From Nemertoderma westbladi (taxonomy: Eukaryota; Xenacoelomorpha; Nemertodermatida; Nemertodermatidae): DNA of 49,619 bases. The stretch is from the NCBI GenBank assembly GCA_032718475.1, contig JAUCBJ010008192.1, positions 1 to 49,619 of the forward strand, written 5' to 3'. Below the pieces are notes generated by a model. That model made no database searches and was not told the DNA's origin. It saw only the letters and a list, made by a program, of their open reading frames with translations. A program made the position numbers and the translations under genes. Shown in pieces: positions 19,986 to 31,369 of this stretch. Position 1 is the stretch's first letter, and each line of letters starts with the position of its first letter.

Positions 19986-20924
19986 CAATTATTTTAGAAT
20001 AATTGAATTTCTGAACTTTAGGGTTACTTGGTTACTTTAACTTACTTTATTACCGTTATTTAAGCAGTAATCCAACTGATATTGAGACCTAATGGTTTTA
20101 TGGTAGGCCTACTATTTATAAATCGTTAGATTTGATTTATAATGTATTTATACCCGTTTTAATGGGTTTAGTCAATGTTTGAAATAAATGTTATTATTTC
20201 TGGGGGTAATCACTACACAAAGCGGTGCGCTTTTAGTGAAGTGTTACGTATAGGACACTAAAACAAATAATTCTAATTTACCTAAGTTACTTAATACTAC
20301 AAATTACGTACAATTCGGGTGAGATTACAATCTCTAAATAAACACAAAAATTTACAAAAAACACAAAATACGAATTTTTTAGGGTAATTTTACAAGAAGT
20401 CTACAAACCAGCCTAACAAAGGGTTAGAAAACCGGTTATTACACGGACAGGGTACTACGGTATTTGAAATAATAAGTAGTAGTAAATACACTGCGTTGTC
20501 TAGATAGGAAAATACCACCGCCTGACGACCTATAGCCGTATCGCTATAGGTTCTACGTTATGTATCACGGAGTGTTCCTACCTAGAAGTTAATAGAGCTA
20601 ATCGAATGTGCCTATCAACCACTTTACAACACAGATATAATGTCTACAATACTTACTTCGGAAAGTACTGTACACTAAACCCTAAATTAGGTACGAGTAC
20701 TTATATAACAGATAATCAGTAGTTAAATATACTTGAACAGCTAAAAGAACCACGGCATCTGCTGGAGTGACCGATGCACAAAATCACCAGTCTTTACCTA
20801 CGCCAAGCAGCCCGTGTAGTACCGAGGTTAATTTAACTATAGCGGTATGTATAACAAACACAATTACTGTAGGAACAAACTTGGGGACTGAATGTTGCGG
20901 ATAATCGCATAAACTCTGAATAAT

Positions 20925-21500
20925 AAATATTACGCTACGCGTACAAACTACTCAAACAAAATACAGACCGAACACTGACAGACTACTATCAAGCCTAAAC
21001 AAACTACGGTATATGCAGACTCCGAAATGATTAGGGAGTATGCGCTCTAACCCAGTAGTGCGACTTATTCTTTAGTTGGGGGATTACCTTACAGCGTTCG
21101 CTGCCCCTACTGCCTAATCGTACTTAATCGGACAGATGATCTACACACGCGGCAATCCGTTCAGACCTAATAACAGCCAGACAACTATCCAGCCTACAAA
21201 TTATCTAAATAAAATTATACGCTACCCGTACAGACTTACACAAACAAAGTACAGACTAAACGATGGCAGACCACTCTCAAGCCTAAATAAACCACAGGAC
21301 ATGCAGACTCCGAAATGATTAGGGAGTATGCGCTCTAACCCAGTAGTGCGACTTATTCTTTAGTTGGGGGTTTACCTTACCGCATTGGCTGCCCCTACTT
21401 CCTAACCGTACTTAATCGGACAAGTGCTCTACACACACTGTAATCCGTTCAGACTTAATAACAGCCAGACAACAGCTCAGCCTACAATTGTCTGTACAAT
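20925..21500. repeat. 288-bp tandem duplication in the leader
   Basis: TCCGAAATGATTAGGGAGTA occurs at 21021 and 21309, and the surrounding blocks follow in the same order 288 bp apart. Copies differ by a few percent. Confidence 0.85.
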
Positions 21501-21812
21501 CTGATGAGGTTTACACGCCTTCTGTTCAATACTGGCCTACAAACAAATAAAACTTGACAGAAATAAGTAAAAATCTCAATAAAAAACCAGGGCTGCAGTC
21601 CCTGATTAATTATTAAGGCCTACTGGTATATAATAATCAAAATCGAATAATACTGCTGTACCTGTACTGCTGTAGGTACCGGTCCGGGTGGTTAGGTAGT
21701 CAGGCCTACTGGTACCGGTTCTGGCAGTTGGGCCTACTGACCTACAGATGTACCGGTTGACCGGTACTTTCAACTTTATTGCTTACTGCAATAAAGAAGC
21801 TATATCCTTTAA

Positions 21813-23026
21813 TGTTCGCGCTTTCAGACCTTTGGCAGTTTAACCCACCAAATTAAGATGTCTTCTAGATATTAAATCGGTTTTTAGTCTATGACAAGTA
21901 TTTGATTCACTACACAAGTCGAAACCAATCTGTGCGCGATCATTCACCCACTGGATATTCCCGGGAGATTGGGTTCGACGGTTTAATTTTATTGCTATGT
22001 AAGCCTAATGTATTATTCGACTGACAGTACTATATAATCTCTGACAATATTATTCACCTTCGGTAATATTAACAGTTCCTTTAGGACGTGGCGCTTTATC
22101 TATATAAACAGAGTTATGACTTAAACTACTCACAACGATATGGCTTAATTATAATTCACATATATGGCGCATTCTTTAGGAATTGCTTCTTTAACAGACT
22201 CACTCATACACAATGCTGCACAATACTGCACACTAATCTGCCAATCTTCACTGATTTTAGTCACATATAAAAGGAACACAGACTGACTCATGTAGGGTCT
22301 ATCAAATAACATTAGATTCACTTCAAACCACTTTAACATAAGTCACAATCGTTTATCTGTAACCTTTCTCTCTTACCTTCGGTATATCAAGAATATTGGG
22401 TGTCGGGGTTATTTCTCGTTATTCCAATATAATAATTCATCAACAAATATAATGAATAACCGACAACAAATAGCAGTATAAAACAACAACTGAACACTGA
22501 TTGTTATGAGTTTGCAATGTTTCAGCAGTCAGTATGTATGATCAGTTAGCAGTGATTCCATGAGTCAGGTAGTTAAAGGATATATGCCCTTTATAATTAA
22601 ACCTACTAGTGTAAGACTAAAAACTAAAACACGGAGGTGCCAAAGCCGGTTCTTAGGCTCTGGGCAAAAAACATAACACTGAACTACTGAGTTTCTGTAT
22701 ATACCTCCAACACAAAGACAACAAACGCTCTGATTGGTCAACCTGAACAACGAGAGAACAGAGAAACAAAGAAACGTCGACGTGGCAATATCAGCTGCTA
22801 GCTGTCGTCATGGTAGCGACACTGTTTTCAAGAGTATCGAGCTTTTACGTCACGGAATTACGGATTATGTCCTCTAAAGTACAAATACAGAAGAAATAGC
22901 TCTTATGTCCGCTAAAACACCAGTACAGCAAGGACACGGCCTTTTTATGCCTGGTAAACCAACTACAGAGTACTTTACGGGAAAAATAAGGAAAAATAAC
23001 CGGACAATTCAGCAAAAGCTTTTACA
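21813..23026 (-). repeat. 5' LTR of the BEL/Pao element
   Basis: 1214 bp, same ends as the left LTR. In element orientation it starts TGTAAAAGC and has a TATA-like CATAAAAAGG about 80 bp in (plus-strand CCTTTTTATG near 22940), which is a plausible promoter. Confidence 0.95.
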
Positions 23027-23352
23027 ACTGCAATAATTGATAATTATTTCCTATTAATATACTATGTACAACATTAGTGCGTTACACCGCAATAATTGAT
23101 AATTATTTCCTATTAATATACTATATGTACAACATTAGTGCGTTACACCGCAATAATTGATAATTATTTCCTATTAATATACTATATGTACAACATTAGT
23201 GCGTTACACCGCAATAATTGATAATTATTTCCTATTTATATAATATGTACAACATTAGTGCGTTACACCGTAATAATTGATAATTATTTCCTATTAATAT
23301 ACTACAGTTTACACCGCAATAATTGATAATTATTTCCTATTAATATACTATG
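23027..23352. repeat. Satellite array, 59-bp unit (right part)
   Basis: It starts with the target duplication ACTGC (23027-23031) and continues the same 59/61-bp units as 9628-10194 for about five and a half copies. One unit near 23305 has an internal deletion. The array ends at about 23352. Confidence 0.95.
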
Positions 23353-25030
23353 TGCCGGATGGCCGCTAACTAGAACGACCGCTGGCAATAAATAAATACA
23401 ACAGTCCGATAGTCGGCTTGGTCCGACTATCCTGAGGCCCAATAACTGGGAACGATAGTCCAACATTCAGACGCGGGGTCTGCAGTCTAATAGTCAGACC
23501 CTGAGTCTGAATGTCCTATCGGCGGATCGGTAAAGGATGGCAATTGCTAGGGGTGAAGTATGGATAAAGACGCGCTAGCTACGGGGACTGTCAGGCTGAG
23601 GCTACTGACTCCATCTAATATGAAAAAACTCCTGTAAACTACTGCGGTCTCAGGTCGTATAATATAATGACAGACAAGGCACGAATACAGAAATATAAAT
23701 ATACCATACGGTATATTCTACAAGCGAACTCACAGATAAAGTTCGTGTCTGACAAAATGTCAGACACACACAGCCTGACAGCACATCCAACCACTGCTGC
23801 ACTATGCAAACAGAAGCCGGTCAGTCGGACCTACGGGTAAATAGGCCCTTAGCTTAAGACTGTAAGCTAAGGCAAAGCCTAGCTATAAATGTCGCACAGT
23901 TGTCATTGAGTCTACCGGTCGGTAGGCTCACCTACTGACTGAACAGGAAAATGTAGCAGAGCGGTAAAAAAGCAATGCCAATAGATAGCCTGTTCTACTA
24001 TCCTCAGATAGCTGCTATCACAAAGCCTGAATCAGCCCGAGCATCGTGTCACTTCCGGTGGCACGACCTATACGAGCTAAAACATACTGTATAACCTATC
24101 TAATACATAGTATTGTGATCAGTATCCGATCCCGCACAGCCCCCTCTGGATTTGCAGGCGTAGAATGAAATCCAACCATGACAAAATATATAAAAACGAG
24201 GATACATATTGCTTTCTAAGTGTATGCTGTGTTGCCCAATCAGCAGTTAGTATTTAGAGATCCTGAAATGTAAGGGGCGGACATACAATGACATTTGGTT
24301 GTCAGGTATCGTTTAAGAATCCACAACCAGCCACAATGGGACCAAGATGTATAGGTAGATTAGAAACATATAATTAAAATCTGATAAGAATCAACACAGC
24401 AATACTCAGCTCCTTTAGTATCCCAAATAATATATAAAATATATTTCGCAAGAGATAAATCGCACACTACTTCCAAAGGAGTATTGCGCAAGATTAATGA
24501 TCACCATACTGTCTTTTATCTATTTAAAATATTTCAGGCTACATATGGCTCATGTGTGTAAAACACATGGTTGGCGTTTTAAATTACAAATATGTTTTCG
24601 ATTAACTTTACAAAAAATTGTGAGCTGTGAGATCACTTGTAAACAAAATATATCCCACCACCATGCACAAATTTGTAATAATAAAGGCAACTCTAAACTA
24701 CAAGTAGTAGGACATGTAAAGATGATTTACTTGAAATTAAGTAATGAACACAATAAAAAAAATGGACTTATAAGCAGTTAATCCTAATGCTAACGGTTCC
24801 AAAGGAATTTAGTATGGCCCGAAAGATCAAATTGTCTATATTTCATCATTATTATAAACATCAACATAAAATAACTTGCAAATTCAATCATCTGAGCAAT
24901 ATATATGTATATATGAGCTAGGCATCCTTCAACAATTAGTTGTATCCTTTAGCCCATATTGTATCATATCATTATCTCCATTATTTGATGGGTTTCTGTT
25001 GTACTTTTAAGTGACCCATATTAAGTCCCT
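23353..25030. other. No supported gene
   Basis: A short perfect hairpin (GATAGTCGG / CCGACTATC) lies near 23410-23432, followed by several repeats of TAGTC/GACTA. An open frame of 94 codons at 24497-24781 has no recognisable motif and AT-driven composition. Confidence 0.4.
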
Positions 25031-25640
25031 ATCATATCTTCGGGCTTGTAAACGCCCCATTTCTCCATACCAACATATCTTTGGGCTTGTAAACGCCCCA
25101 TTTCTCCATATACCCACATATCTTCGGACTTGTAAACGCCCCATTTCTCCATACCAACATATCTTTGGGCTTGTAAACGCCCCATTTCTCCATATACCCA
25201 CATATCTTCGGGCTTGTAAACGCCCCATTTCTCCATACCAACATATCTTTGGGCTTGTAAACGCCCCATTTCTCCATATACCCACATATCTTCGGACTTG
25301 TAAACGCCCCATTTCTCCATACCAACATATCTTTGGGCTTGTAAACGCCCCATTTCTCCATATACCCACATATCTTCGGGCTTGTAAACGCCCCATTTCT
25401 CCATACCAACATATCTTTGGGCTTGTAAACGCCCCATTTCTCCATATACCCACATATCTTCGGACTTGTAAACGCCCCATTTCTCCATACCAACATATCT
25501 TTGGGCTTGTAAACGCCCCATTTCTCCATACCCACATATCTTTGGGCTTGTAAACGCCCCATTTCTCCATACCCACATATCTTCGGGCTTGTAAACGCCC
25601 CTTTTCTCCATACCCACATTATCTTCGGGCTTGTAAGCGC
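25031..25640. repeat. Minisatellite with 41/43-bp units and 168-bp higher-order period
   Basis: GGGCTTGTAAACGCCCCATT recurs at 25042, 25083, 25126 (GGA variant), 25167, 25210, 25251, 25294 (GGA) and on. Spacing alternates 41 and 43 bp, so a dimer is 84 bp. The GGG/GGA difference alternates between dimers, giving a 168-bp four-unit period repeated three times. The last units (from 25503) are plain 41-42 bp. Long open frames in four of six frames result from the absence of stops in the unit and are not genes. Confidence 0.95.
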
Positions 25641-25800
25641 CCTAGCAGTCCCTACTAGTAGCTCTATATGTCCTATACTAATAAAGCTTAATTAAACTAA
25701 CTTATTATTACCTTTTAATTTGTGCCAGCGATGCATACCACTGACAGTTGACAAATTTAAATGTACATTTAAAAAACGAAATGTGTTGAAGTAAATACGT

Positions 25801-26995
25801 CTAACAAGACTTTGTAATCGCCTCATTACTCTGCCTGCTCCAGCAGACACAATGAGTGAATGTGACGTTTATATTCATGTCCATTCTGGGCACGCACACG
25901 CACATTGCGTACAATCCCATTGGCATCTGGGTATGTACACATATTACCCTACCATAAGACCATCTGGACCTAGGTTTGTCGGGGTCAGTAATAAGAACAA
26001 CGTCATCTTCTTGAATGTTTCGCTCAACTTTATTCCAGAGCGGTCTCTTTTGGAGTAATGTAATGTATTCCGTGTTGAATCTTCTCCAAAAAAGGTCACG
26101 GAGAACCTCAGTTTGAAGGTAAGTATGGCGACTACCAAAATCTGAAGCATTTGTTTCAGCTATTGGTGCATTCTCTGCGGGTCTGTTACAGATAATATGG
26201 TTGGGTGTGAGTGGTTCAAAATCATTTGCGTCGTCAGATAATGCTGTCAAAGGCCGACTATTAAGAATATTCTCTACTTCAACGAGGAATGTCATTAACA
26301 CATCCTCGGTTACAAGCCGGTCACCCAATGTTGACATTAAAATTTGTTTAGTTATGCCAATAAGGCGTTCAATGAAACCTCGTTCGTGGGGAGCGTAAGG
26401 GTCTCCAAAGTGCCATTCTATACCACTTTTACGAAGAAAATCTGCAACCCCAGGTTCACTCACTAAAGCTCTATAGTATCCCAGTTGTGACTCGGCGCCC
26501 ACAAAATTTGAGCCATTATCTGAGTACATATGGGATACTCCACCTCTACGTCCTGTGAAGCGACGTAAACAATTAATGAATGCATCAGATGATGCATCTG
26601 CTGCAAGGTCCAGGTGTACGGCACGAGTTACTTGACATGTAAATATCATGCCATAACGAATGTCATACAAAGTAGAACGAGTTGCTCTCCGCTCTAAAGT
26701 GTAAGGACCAAACATATCACACCCACTATGTTCAAAAGGTGGGTGGTATGGTTGTATTCTGGTTTCAGGCAAATTAGCCTGAATTTGTGTCATTGGTTTT
26801 GCGCGTGTTTGTTTACAGCGATAACATTTCCCTATAATTTGTCGTACTTGACTCTGTCCAGCAATGATCCAATACTTCCGCCGTATTTCTGACAGAGTTG
26901 CATTGGTTGCTAAGTGACCCATTCTAGTGTGTGTATAACGAATAATCGCTGAGGTCACTGGATGGCGCGCTGGCAGAATGATTGGATTTGCAGTT
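25801..26995 (-). pseudogene. BEL/Pao integrase and C-terminal domain
   Basis: Integrase inserts retroelement cDNA into the genome. Counting from MTSAII, an HHCC zinc-binding region (H10, H14, C45, C48) is followed by a catalytic core with D81 (CDMFGPY), D147 (YSDNGSNFVG) and E197 (FIERLI), all acidic residues present. A DUF5641-like end with WRRFNTEYITLLQ follows, as in BEL/Pao pol. Near 25935 the frame changes: the last 35-40 residues of the family C-terminus are readable only in another minus frame, so a single-base indel has occurred. The upstream part to about 26995 is open and continues to the solo LTR. Confidence 0.9.
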
Positions 26996-27007
26996 GTATA
27001 AGGCTTA

Positions 27008-28174
27008 TGTTTGCGCTTTTAAGACCTTTGACAGTTTAACCTGCCAAATTAGGATGTCTTTTAGATGATATATAGTCTTTAGCCTATGACGAGTATTTGA
27101 TACACTACATTAGCCGAAGCCAGTCTATGCGCAATCATTCACCCGCTGGATATACCCGGGAGACTGAATTCGGAAGCTTAATGATTAATGGTGTAAGCCT
27201 ACTGTATTATTCGACTGATCGTAATATATAATCTCTGACAAATATTATTCACTTTCGGGAAATATTAACAGTTCCTTTAGGACGTGGTGCTCTAATTATG
27301 TAAACAGAGTTATGACTTAAACTAGACACAACAAAAAGGCTATAGATTCACGTATATGGCGCATTCTTTAGGAGATGCTTTGTTATCAGTTACAATCATA
27401 CACAATGCTGCACAATACTGCACACTAATCTGCCGACCTTCACTAAATTTAGTCACATATAAAGAGAGCAACATACAATTTATGTCGGGCCTATGAAATA
27501 GCATTAGATTCACTTCAAACCACTTAACATAGGCCGCAATCGTTTATCTGTAACCGGTCTCTCTAACCTTTAATATATCAAGAAGATTGGGATGTCTGAC
27601 TATTGATCAGTATTCCGATATAATATTTCATCAACAAATATAATGAATAACCGACAGTAAAAGCAGTAATATTAGTAAGATATGGTAAGTAAGTAAGATA
27701 TGAATTGCATAGTTAGTATGAATTGCATTGATAACAGATATACGTTCTATAATTAAGCCTACTAATGTTAAACTAAAGACTGAAACACGGAGGTGCCAAA
27801 AGCCGGTGTTCTTAGGCTCTGGGCAAAAACATAACACTGAATTCCTGAGTTTCTGTATCCACCTCCAACACAGAGACAAAAAACGCTCTGATTGGTCGAC
27901 CGAACAACGAGAGAACAAAGAAACAAAGAAATGTCGACGTGGCAATATCAGCTGTTAGCCGTCGTCATGGTAGCGACACTGTTTTCAAGAGTATCTAGCT
28001 TATTGCGTCACGAAATTGCGGATTATGTCCTCTAAAGTACAAATACAGAAGAAATGGCTTTTATGTCCTCTAAAACACCAGTACAGCAAGGACACGGCCT
28101 TTTTATGCCTGGTAAACCAACCACAGAGTACTTTACGGGGAAAATAACCGGCTAATTACGCAAAAGCTTTTACA
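27008..28174 (-). repeat. Solo LTR related to the 12.8-kb BEL/Pao element
   Basis: 1167 bp with ends TGTTTGCGC and GCTTTTACA, colinear with the 1214-bp LTRs at 10195 and 21813 but clearly diverged (many substitutions and small indels). Exact GCTTA target duplications flank it (27003-27007 and 28175-28179). A single LTR with a duplication implies recombination between two LTRs of a former full element. Confidence 0.93.
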
Positions 28175-28529
28175 GCTTATTAGATGCGTTTATACGACTG
28201 GAAACTCGAATTAAACCATCTGTATCTATATGTGGTACTAAGTTACGTAATTTACTATTTATTGGGACTGAATGACCTCTCTTAAGGCATTCATATTCCT
28301 TGCTAAATGTCTGTTTCTGAACATAACGCAAGATACATGAACCAGATTTACGCAATTCTGCAATTGTCACACGTGCATTTACGCTCATTTCGGTTTCTAA
28401 TACTTTCTTTTGTTTGACTCTGAGGCACCAGACATGCCAATCAAACAACCGTATAAGCCACGCTGTAAGTAAACACAGCAAATACCAGGATGAATAATTT
28501 ATTGGTGAAATACTTAAGTCTATCATCAA
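28175..28529 (-). pseudogene. BEL/Pao pol, segment between RNase H and integrase
   Basis: The frame shows a tryptophan-rich helix (YSSWYLLCLLTAWLIRL), then ELRKSGSCILRYVQKQTF and LRNLVPHIDTDGLIRVSSR. These correspond to conserved blocks of BEL/Pao polyproteins just before the integrase zinc domain. It ends at the GCTTA duplication that starts the solo LTR. Sequence beyond 28529 no longer matches pol. Confidence 0.85.
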
Positions 28530-29125
28530 TAGACATATCCTTAGCTAAGTTAATTTTGTGAAGATTTATCTCAATGGATCGGAGCAGCACTTAAGGCTGC
28601 TTAGCGATAGTCCAGGAATTATTAAAAAAAAATGGAAATAAAAACCAATACGAAAAAAAGGCAATTAAAAACTGGTATTGAAGAAAAAGATAATAAAAAC
28701 CAATAAGAAAAAACGGCAAGTAAAGTAAAGTAAAAACTGATAGATTGCACAACCACATGACCCCCTTGGTTTGGCCGCTGGTTCCTATTGATACTTTGAC
28801 CTTTCTATCTAAAGTTCAGTCAGTTCTTCAATCAGTTCTACCCAGTAGTTACTGGTATGAAACAACTCGTATCTTGTAGTTCAATTTTAATTTTAATAGC
28901 GCTCATAGTACTTTCACACCTCACATACTGTACTGATGTTACTCCTATTCCACTGTGCCACTTTTTTAATGTCATTCTTACACATAGGCCTTCATTCACT
29001 TAATTACTTAAATTTACTATGCAAATATTCAATTATAATTAAATTAAAATCGTATTCATACCTTAAAATAATTGTGCAATCATTTTCACATATATACATA
29101 TAATAAATGCAATACAATTATACGA
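28530..29125. other. No recognised feature
   Basis: AT-rich, with an A-rich simple-sequence stretch near 28620-28740. Confidence 0.4.
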
Positions 29126-29325
29126 ATTCAGTTCATATAGGTATCAAGTATAATTGCTTTACTTTCAGTTACTTTTACACATTTCATAAAGGTATTAAGT
29201 ATAATTGCAGTAATTCAAGTTACTTTTTTACTCAGTTCATAAAGTTGCCAAATATAATTGCTTTACTCAAGCAAGTATAATTGCAGTAATTCAAGGTACT
29301 TTTTTACTCAGTTCATAAAGAAATC
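29126..29325. repeat. Minisatellite, about three copies
   Basis: Blocks CAGTTCATAAAG, AAGTATAATTGC and TTCAAGTTACTTTTTTACT recur in order between 29126 and 29325 with indels. Confidence 0.75.
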
Positions 29326-29409
29326 GTCTATAGAACAGGATGCAGTTTTATTTTAGTAGTAAACAAGCTGTTATTTGTGTAGATTTTCACCTGTGGAGGG
29401 GAGAATATT

Positions 29410-29520
29410 GATTGCCCCCCCCCCCCCCCCCATCAATTAGTCTGTCAAAAGATACAATTCATTATAAACATAACAAAATTAATTATAATAATTCTAAAAA
29501 TATACCCCCCCCCCCCCTCC
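29410..29520. repeat. Poly-C tracts
   Basis: A run of about 18-19 C near 29418-29436 is flanked by ATTGAT on one side and ATCAAT on the other. A second run of about 13 C ends near 29517. They resemble other long G/C runs in the window. Confidence 0.8.
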
Positions 29521-29756
29521 GGTTTGGACCTGCTGCGTTTTCATATATTTAAAATATGTTGCGGGGTTATGGGAATGTGTTAGTACAACTACATTTAAAT
29601 GTTTAGAGGTTCTCATAAATGGGACGGCCAAGTATGTCTTTGGTGCGTCCAAGTTTACATACCGGTACCTCGGCCAGGTGGTGATTAAATAACGAGAGTC
29701 GATGCAGTTCTTCCGAGTTAAATATATATATTATATTCGTTAAATACTCCGAAGTT

Positions 29757-30190
29757 TTGATTTCAACGCATTTTTATGGGTTTTCTGGTCCGCTTAATCG
29801 ATTGAAAGTAATATAGAAGACTCAATTCTTAATGGTACATCATTTTTGGTGCACCAAAATTAGGGTGTGGCAAGTAGGCTTACTTCAAATTTTCAAAATT
29901 ACAATATTCAGAAAATACCACAAGGTTTTCATTTCAACCCATTTTTATAGGTTATCTGGACCACTGAGTCAATTGAAAGTAATATTGAAGCTTCAAGTCT
30001 TAGTGGTACGTCATTATTGGTACACCACAATTAGGGCTTGGTACTTTTTCAAAATTTGAATAAGTGCCACTCCCTAATTTTGGTGCACCAAAAATGCCGA
30101 ACCACTAAGTCGTCAGGCTTCTATAATACATTCAATTGATTCAGCGGTCCAGAAAACCTATAAAAACGCGTTGAAATCAAAAGATGGGGG
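29757..30190. repeat. Foldback repeat with diverged direct and inverted copies
   Basis: Sequence 29757-29870 (with TTTTTGGTGCACCAAAATTA) is repeated directly, diverged, at about 29925-30040. It occurs again in reverse orientation at 30071-30190, where CCTAATTTTGGTGCACCAAA and AACCTATAAAAACGCGTTGA lie. The pattern resembles a decayed foldback or MITE element. Nothing coding is present. Confidence 0.75.
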
Positions 30191-30451
30191 TATTTTCCAA
30201 ATATCATATTTTTTAAAATTTGAAGTGCCACACCCACTTCTTAGATCCATGAAAAATAACATCCAGTTCAATTTTCGGAAATGGAATATAATCACATTCG
30301 ATTCAGCGTAGTGAAAAACCTACTAATGCTAGCCAGCCAACAATGCCACACTATCAGTTTTAGAATATCAAAAAAAAGTTATATTTTGTCCTGGGACTAC
30401 TTCTATTTTTCATGAAAATTATTATACCCACCTTATGAAATTTTCATTTTT

Positions 30452-31083
30452 TTGGATTTGAAAATGTTCTTCGATAATTTTATCACCTACAGCCCAAATT
30501 TCGTAGGATTTTATTGGATGATTACAAAAATACAGTGGGGGGGGGGGGGGGGGGGGGCGAATCGACCCCCTGCCAGTGCTGCTAATGGTCTAAACAAACA
30601 CCCCAGTGGAAATAGGGTTAAAGGGCTGTATAATGAAAGATGAAATGAAACTTCGGGAAGTTATGAGGAGAAAGTATTATGATGTCGATGGTGAGACTAT
30701 TAGTTGTGTTAAGTGGAAGGATAATAAAATTGTTCATTTTATCTCATCTTTTGTTGGTGTAAAACCCGCCACTACTGTTCAACGATGGAGCAAATCAGAG
30801 AGACAGAAGGTAGAGATATATCGAGCCCCGCTGTGGTTGGGGAGTACAACCAGCACATGGGAGGTGTAGACCTTCTGGATTCCATTATAGTGTTGTATCG
30901 TTGTCGAATTGGATCAAGAAAGTACTACATGAGAGTCTTTTTTCACCTGATAGATCTAGTTATAGTCAATGCATGGATATTGCACCGCCGAATTTGCGAA
31001 CAGAATGGCGAAAATATCAGATATTAATGTTCCTTAAATCAGAATCAAGGCCAAAGACCTCCATTGGCGTAGCAGCGCGATAA
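30452..31083 (+). pseudogene. piggyBac-type transposase, C-terminal half, broken
   Basis: piggyBac transposases cut and paste DNA at TTAA. Visible blocks: MFFDNF at 30470 (second catalytic aspartate region), KDNKIVHFISSF (30720-30760), then YNQHMGGVDLLDSIIVLYR (30847-30900, the third catalytic aspartate region) and a helix FHLIDLVIVNAWILHRR. A frame change at about 30790-30810 separates the last two blocks. Between 30538 and 30615 a run of about 20 G and unrelated sequence replace the expected coding region, so a small insertion is likely. The N-terminal half is absent here, but an N-terminal piggyBac fragment exists on the other strand at 46.3-46.7 kb. Confidence 0.85.
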
Positions 31084-31300
31084 ATCCATAAAATATATTT
31101 TTAATTATAATTTAATTATTATACATAACTGTGTGATCATAATAAATTCACGTAATTTAGAAATAGTAAGTTAGAAATGTAGGCCTACTTAAAGTTTCTC
31201 TATTGTGGAGGTCCTTGTCTCTTTGGGATAATAACCTGGCGGCTGGCGCGGCTGGTTAACTCGGGTGGCAGCAGGAGGAGGTGGTGGGGGAATGTTGAAG
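31084..31300. other. No recognised feature
   Basis: AT-rich sequence after the piggyBac remnant, then a GGA/GGT-rich stretch at 31265-31290. Confidence 0.35.
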
Positions 31301-31369
31301 AGTAAATACTGGGTTGGTTATACACTGGGTTTGCAAGCCGGGACCACTGATGATGGATGTAATACTTTT

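Larger units (their letters stand above)
19602..21812 (-). other. 2.2-kb untranslated leader between 5' LTR and gag
   Basis: An unusually long leader. It holds a series of ACCGGT palindromes (19690-19980 and 21660-21770) and a 288-bp tandem duplication. Directly inside the LTR the minus strand reads TTAAAGGATATAGCTTC, with no TGG-type primer-binding site, so the priming tRNA is not identified. The leader likely carries packaging and priming signals. Confidence 0.6.
10195..23026 (-). mobile_element. Complete 12,832-bp BEL/Pao-type LTR retrotransposon lacking RT and integrase
   Basis: Two 1214-bp LTRs (10195-11408 and 21813-23026) bound the element. It is flanked by exact ACTGC duplications and sits inside the 59-bp satellite. 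LTR ends are TG...CA. Comparing them by eye I find two differences (10298/21916 and 10332/21950), so insertion was recent. Genes run on the minus strand, so the right LTR is the 5' LTR. In order: a 2.2-kb leader, a 1645-codon gag-protease ORF, about 1.5 kb of non-coding DNA, a set of short ORFs, a purine-rich stretch and the 3' LTR. The RT core, RNase H and integrase expected of BEL/Pao are missing, making this a non-autonomous but recently mobile element. Confidence 0.93.
25801..28529 (-). mobile_element. BEL/Pao pol fragment interrupted by a solo LTR
   Basis: Minus-strand pol sequence on both sides of a solo LTR (27008-28174). On the right are residues lying between RNase H and integrase, on the left the integrase and the C-terminal domain. 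When one copy of the GCTTA target duplication is left out the two sides are in the same frame, so the LTR interrupted one gene. No gag, protease, RT or LTRs of this element are present, so it is a fragment. Confidence 0.9.

Noticed and set aside
25007-25619. Four long ORFs (180-198 codons) on both strands
   Set aside because: They are translations of a tandem repeat with no stop codon in its unit; the same peptide appears in several frames.
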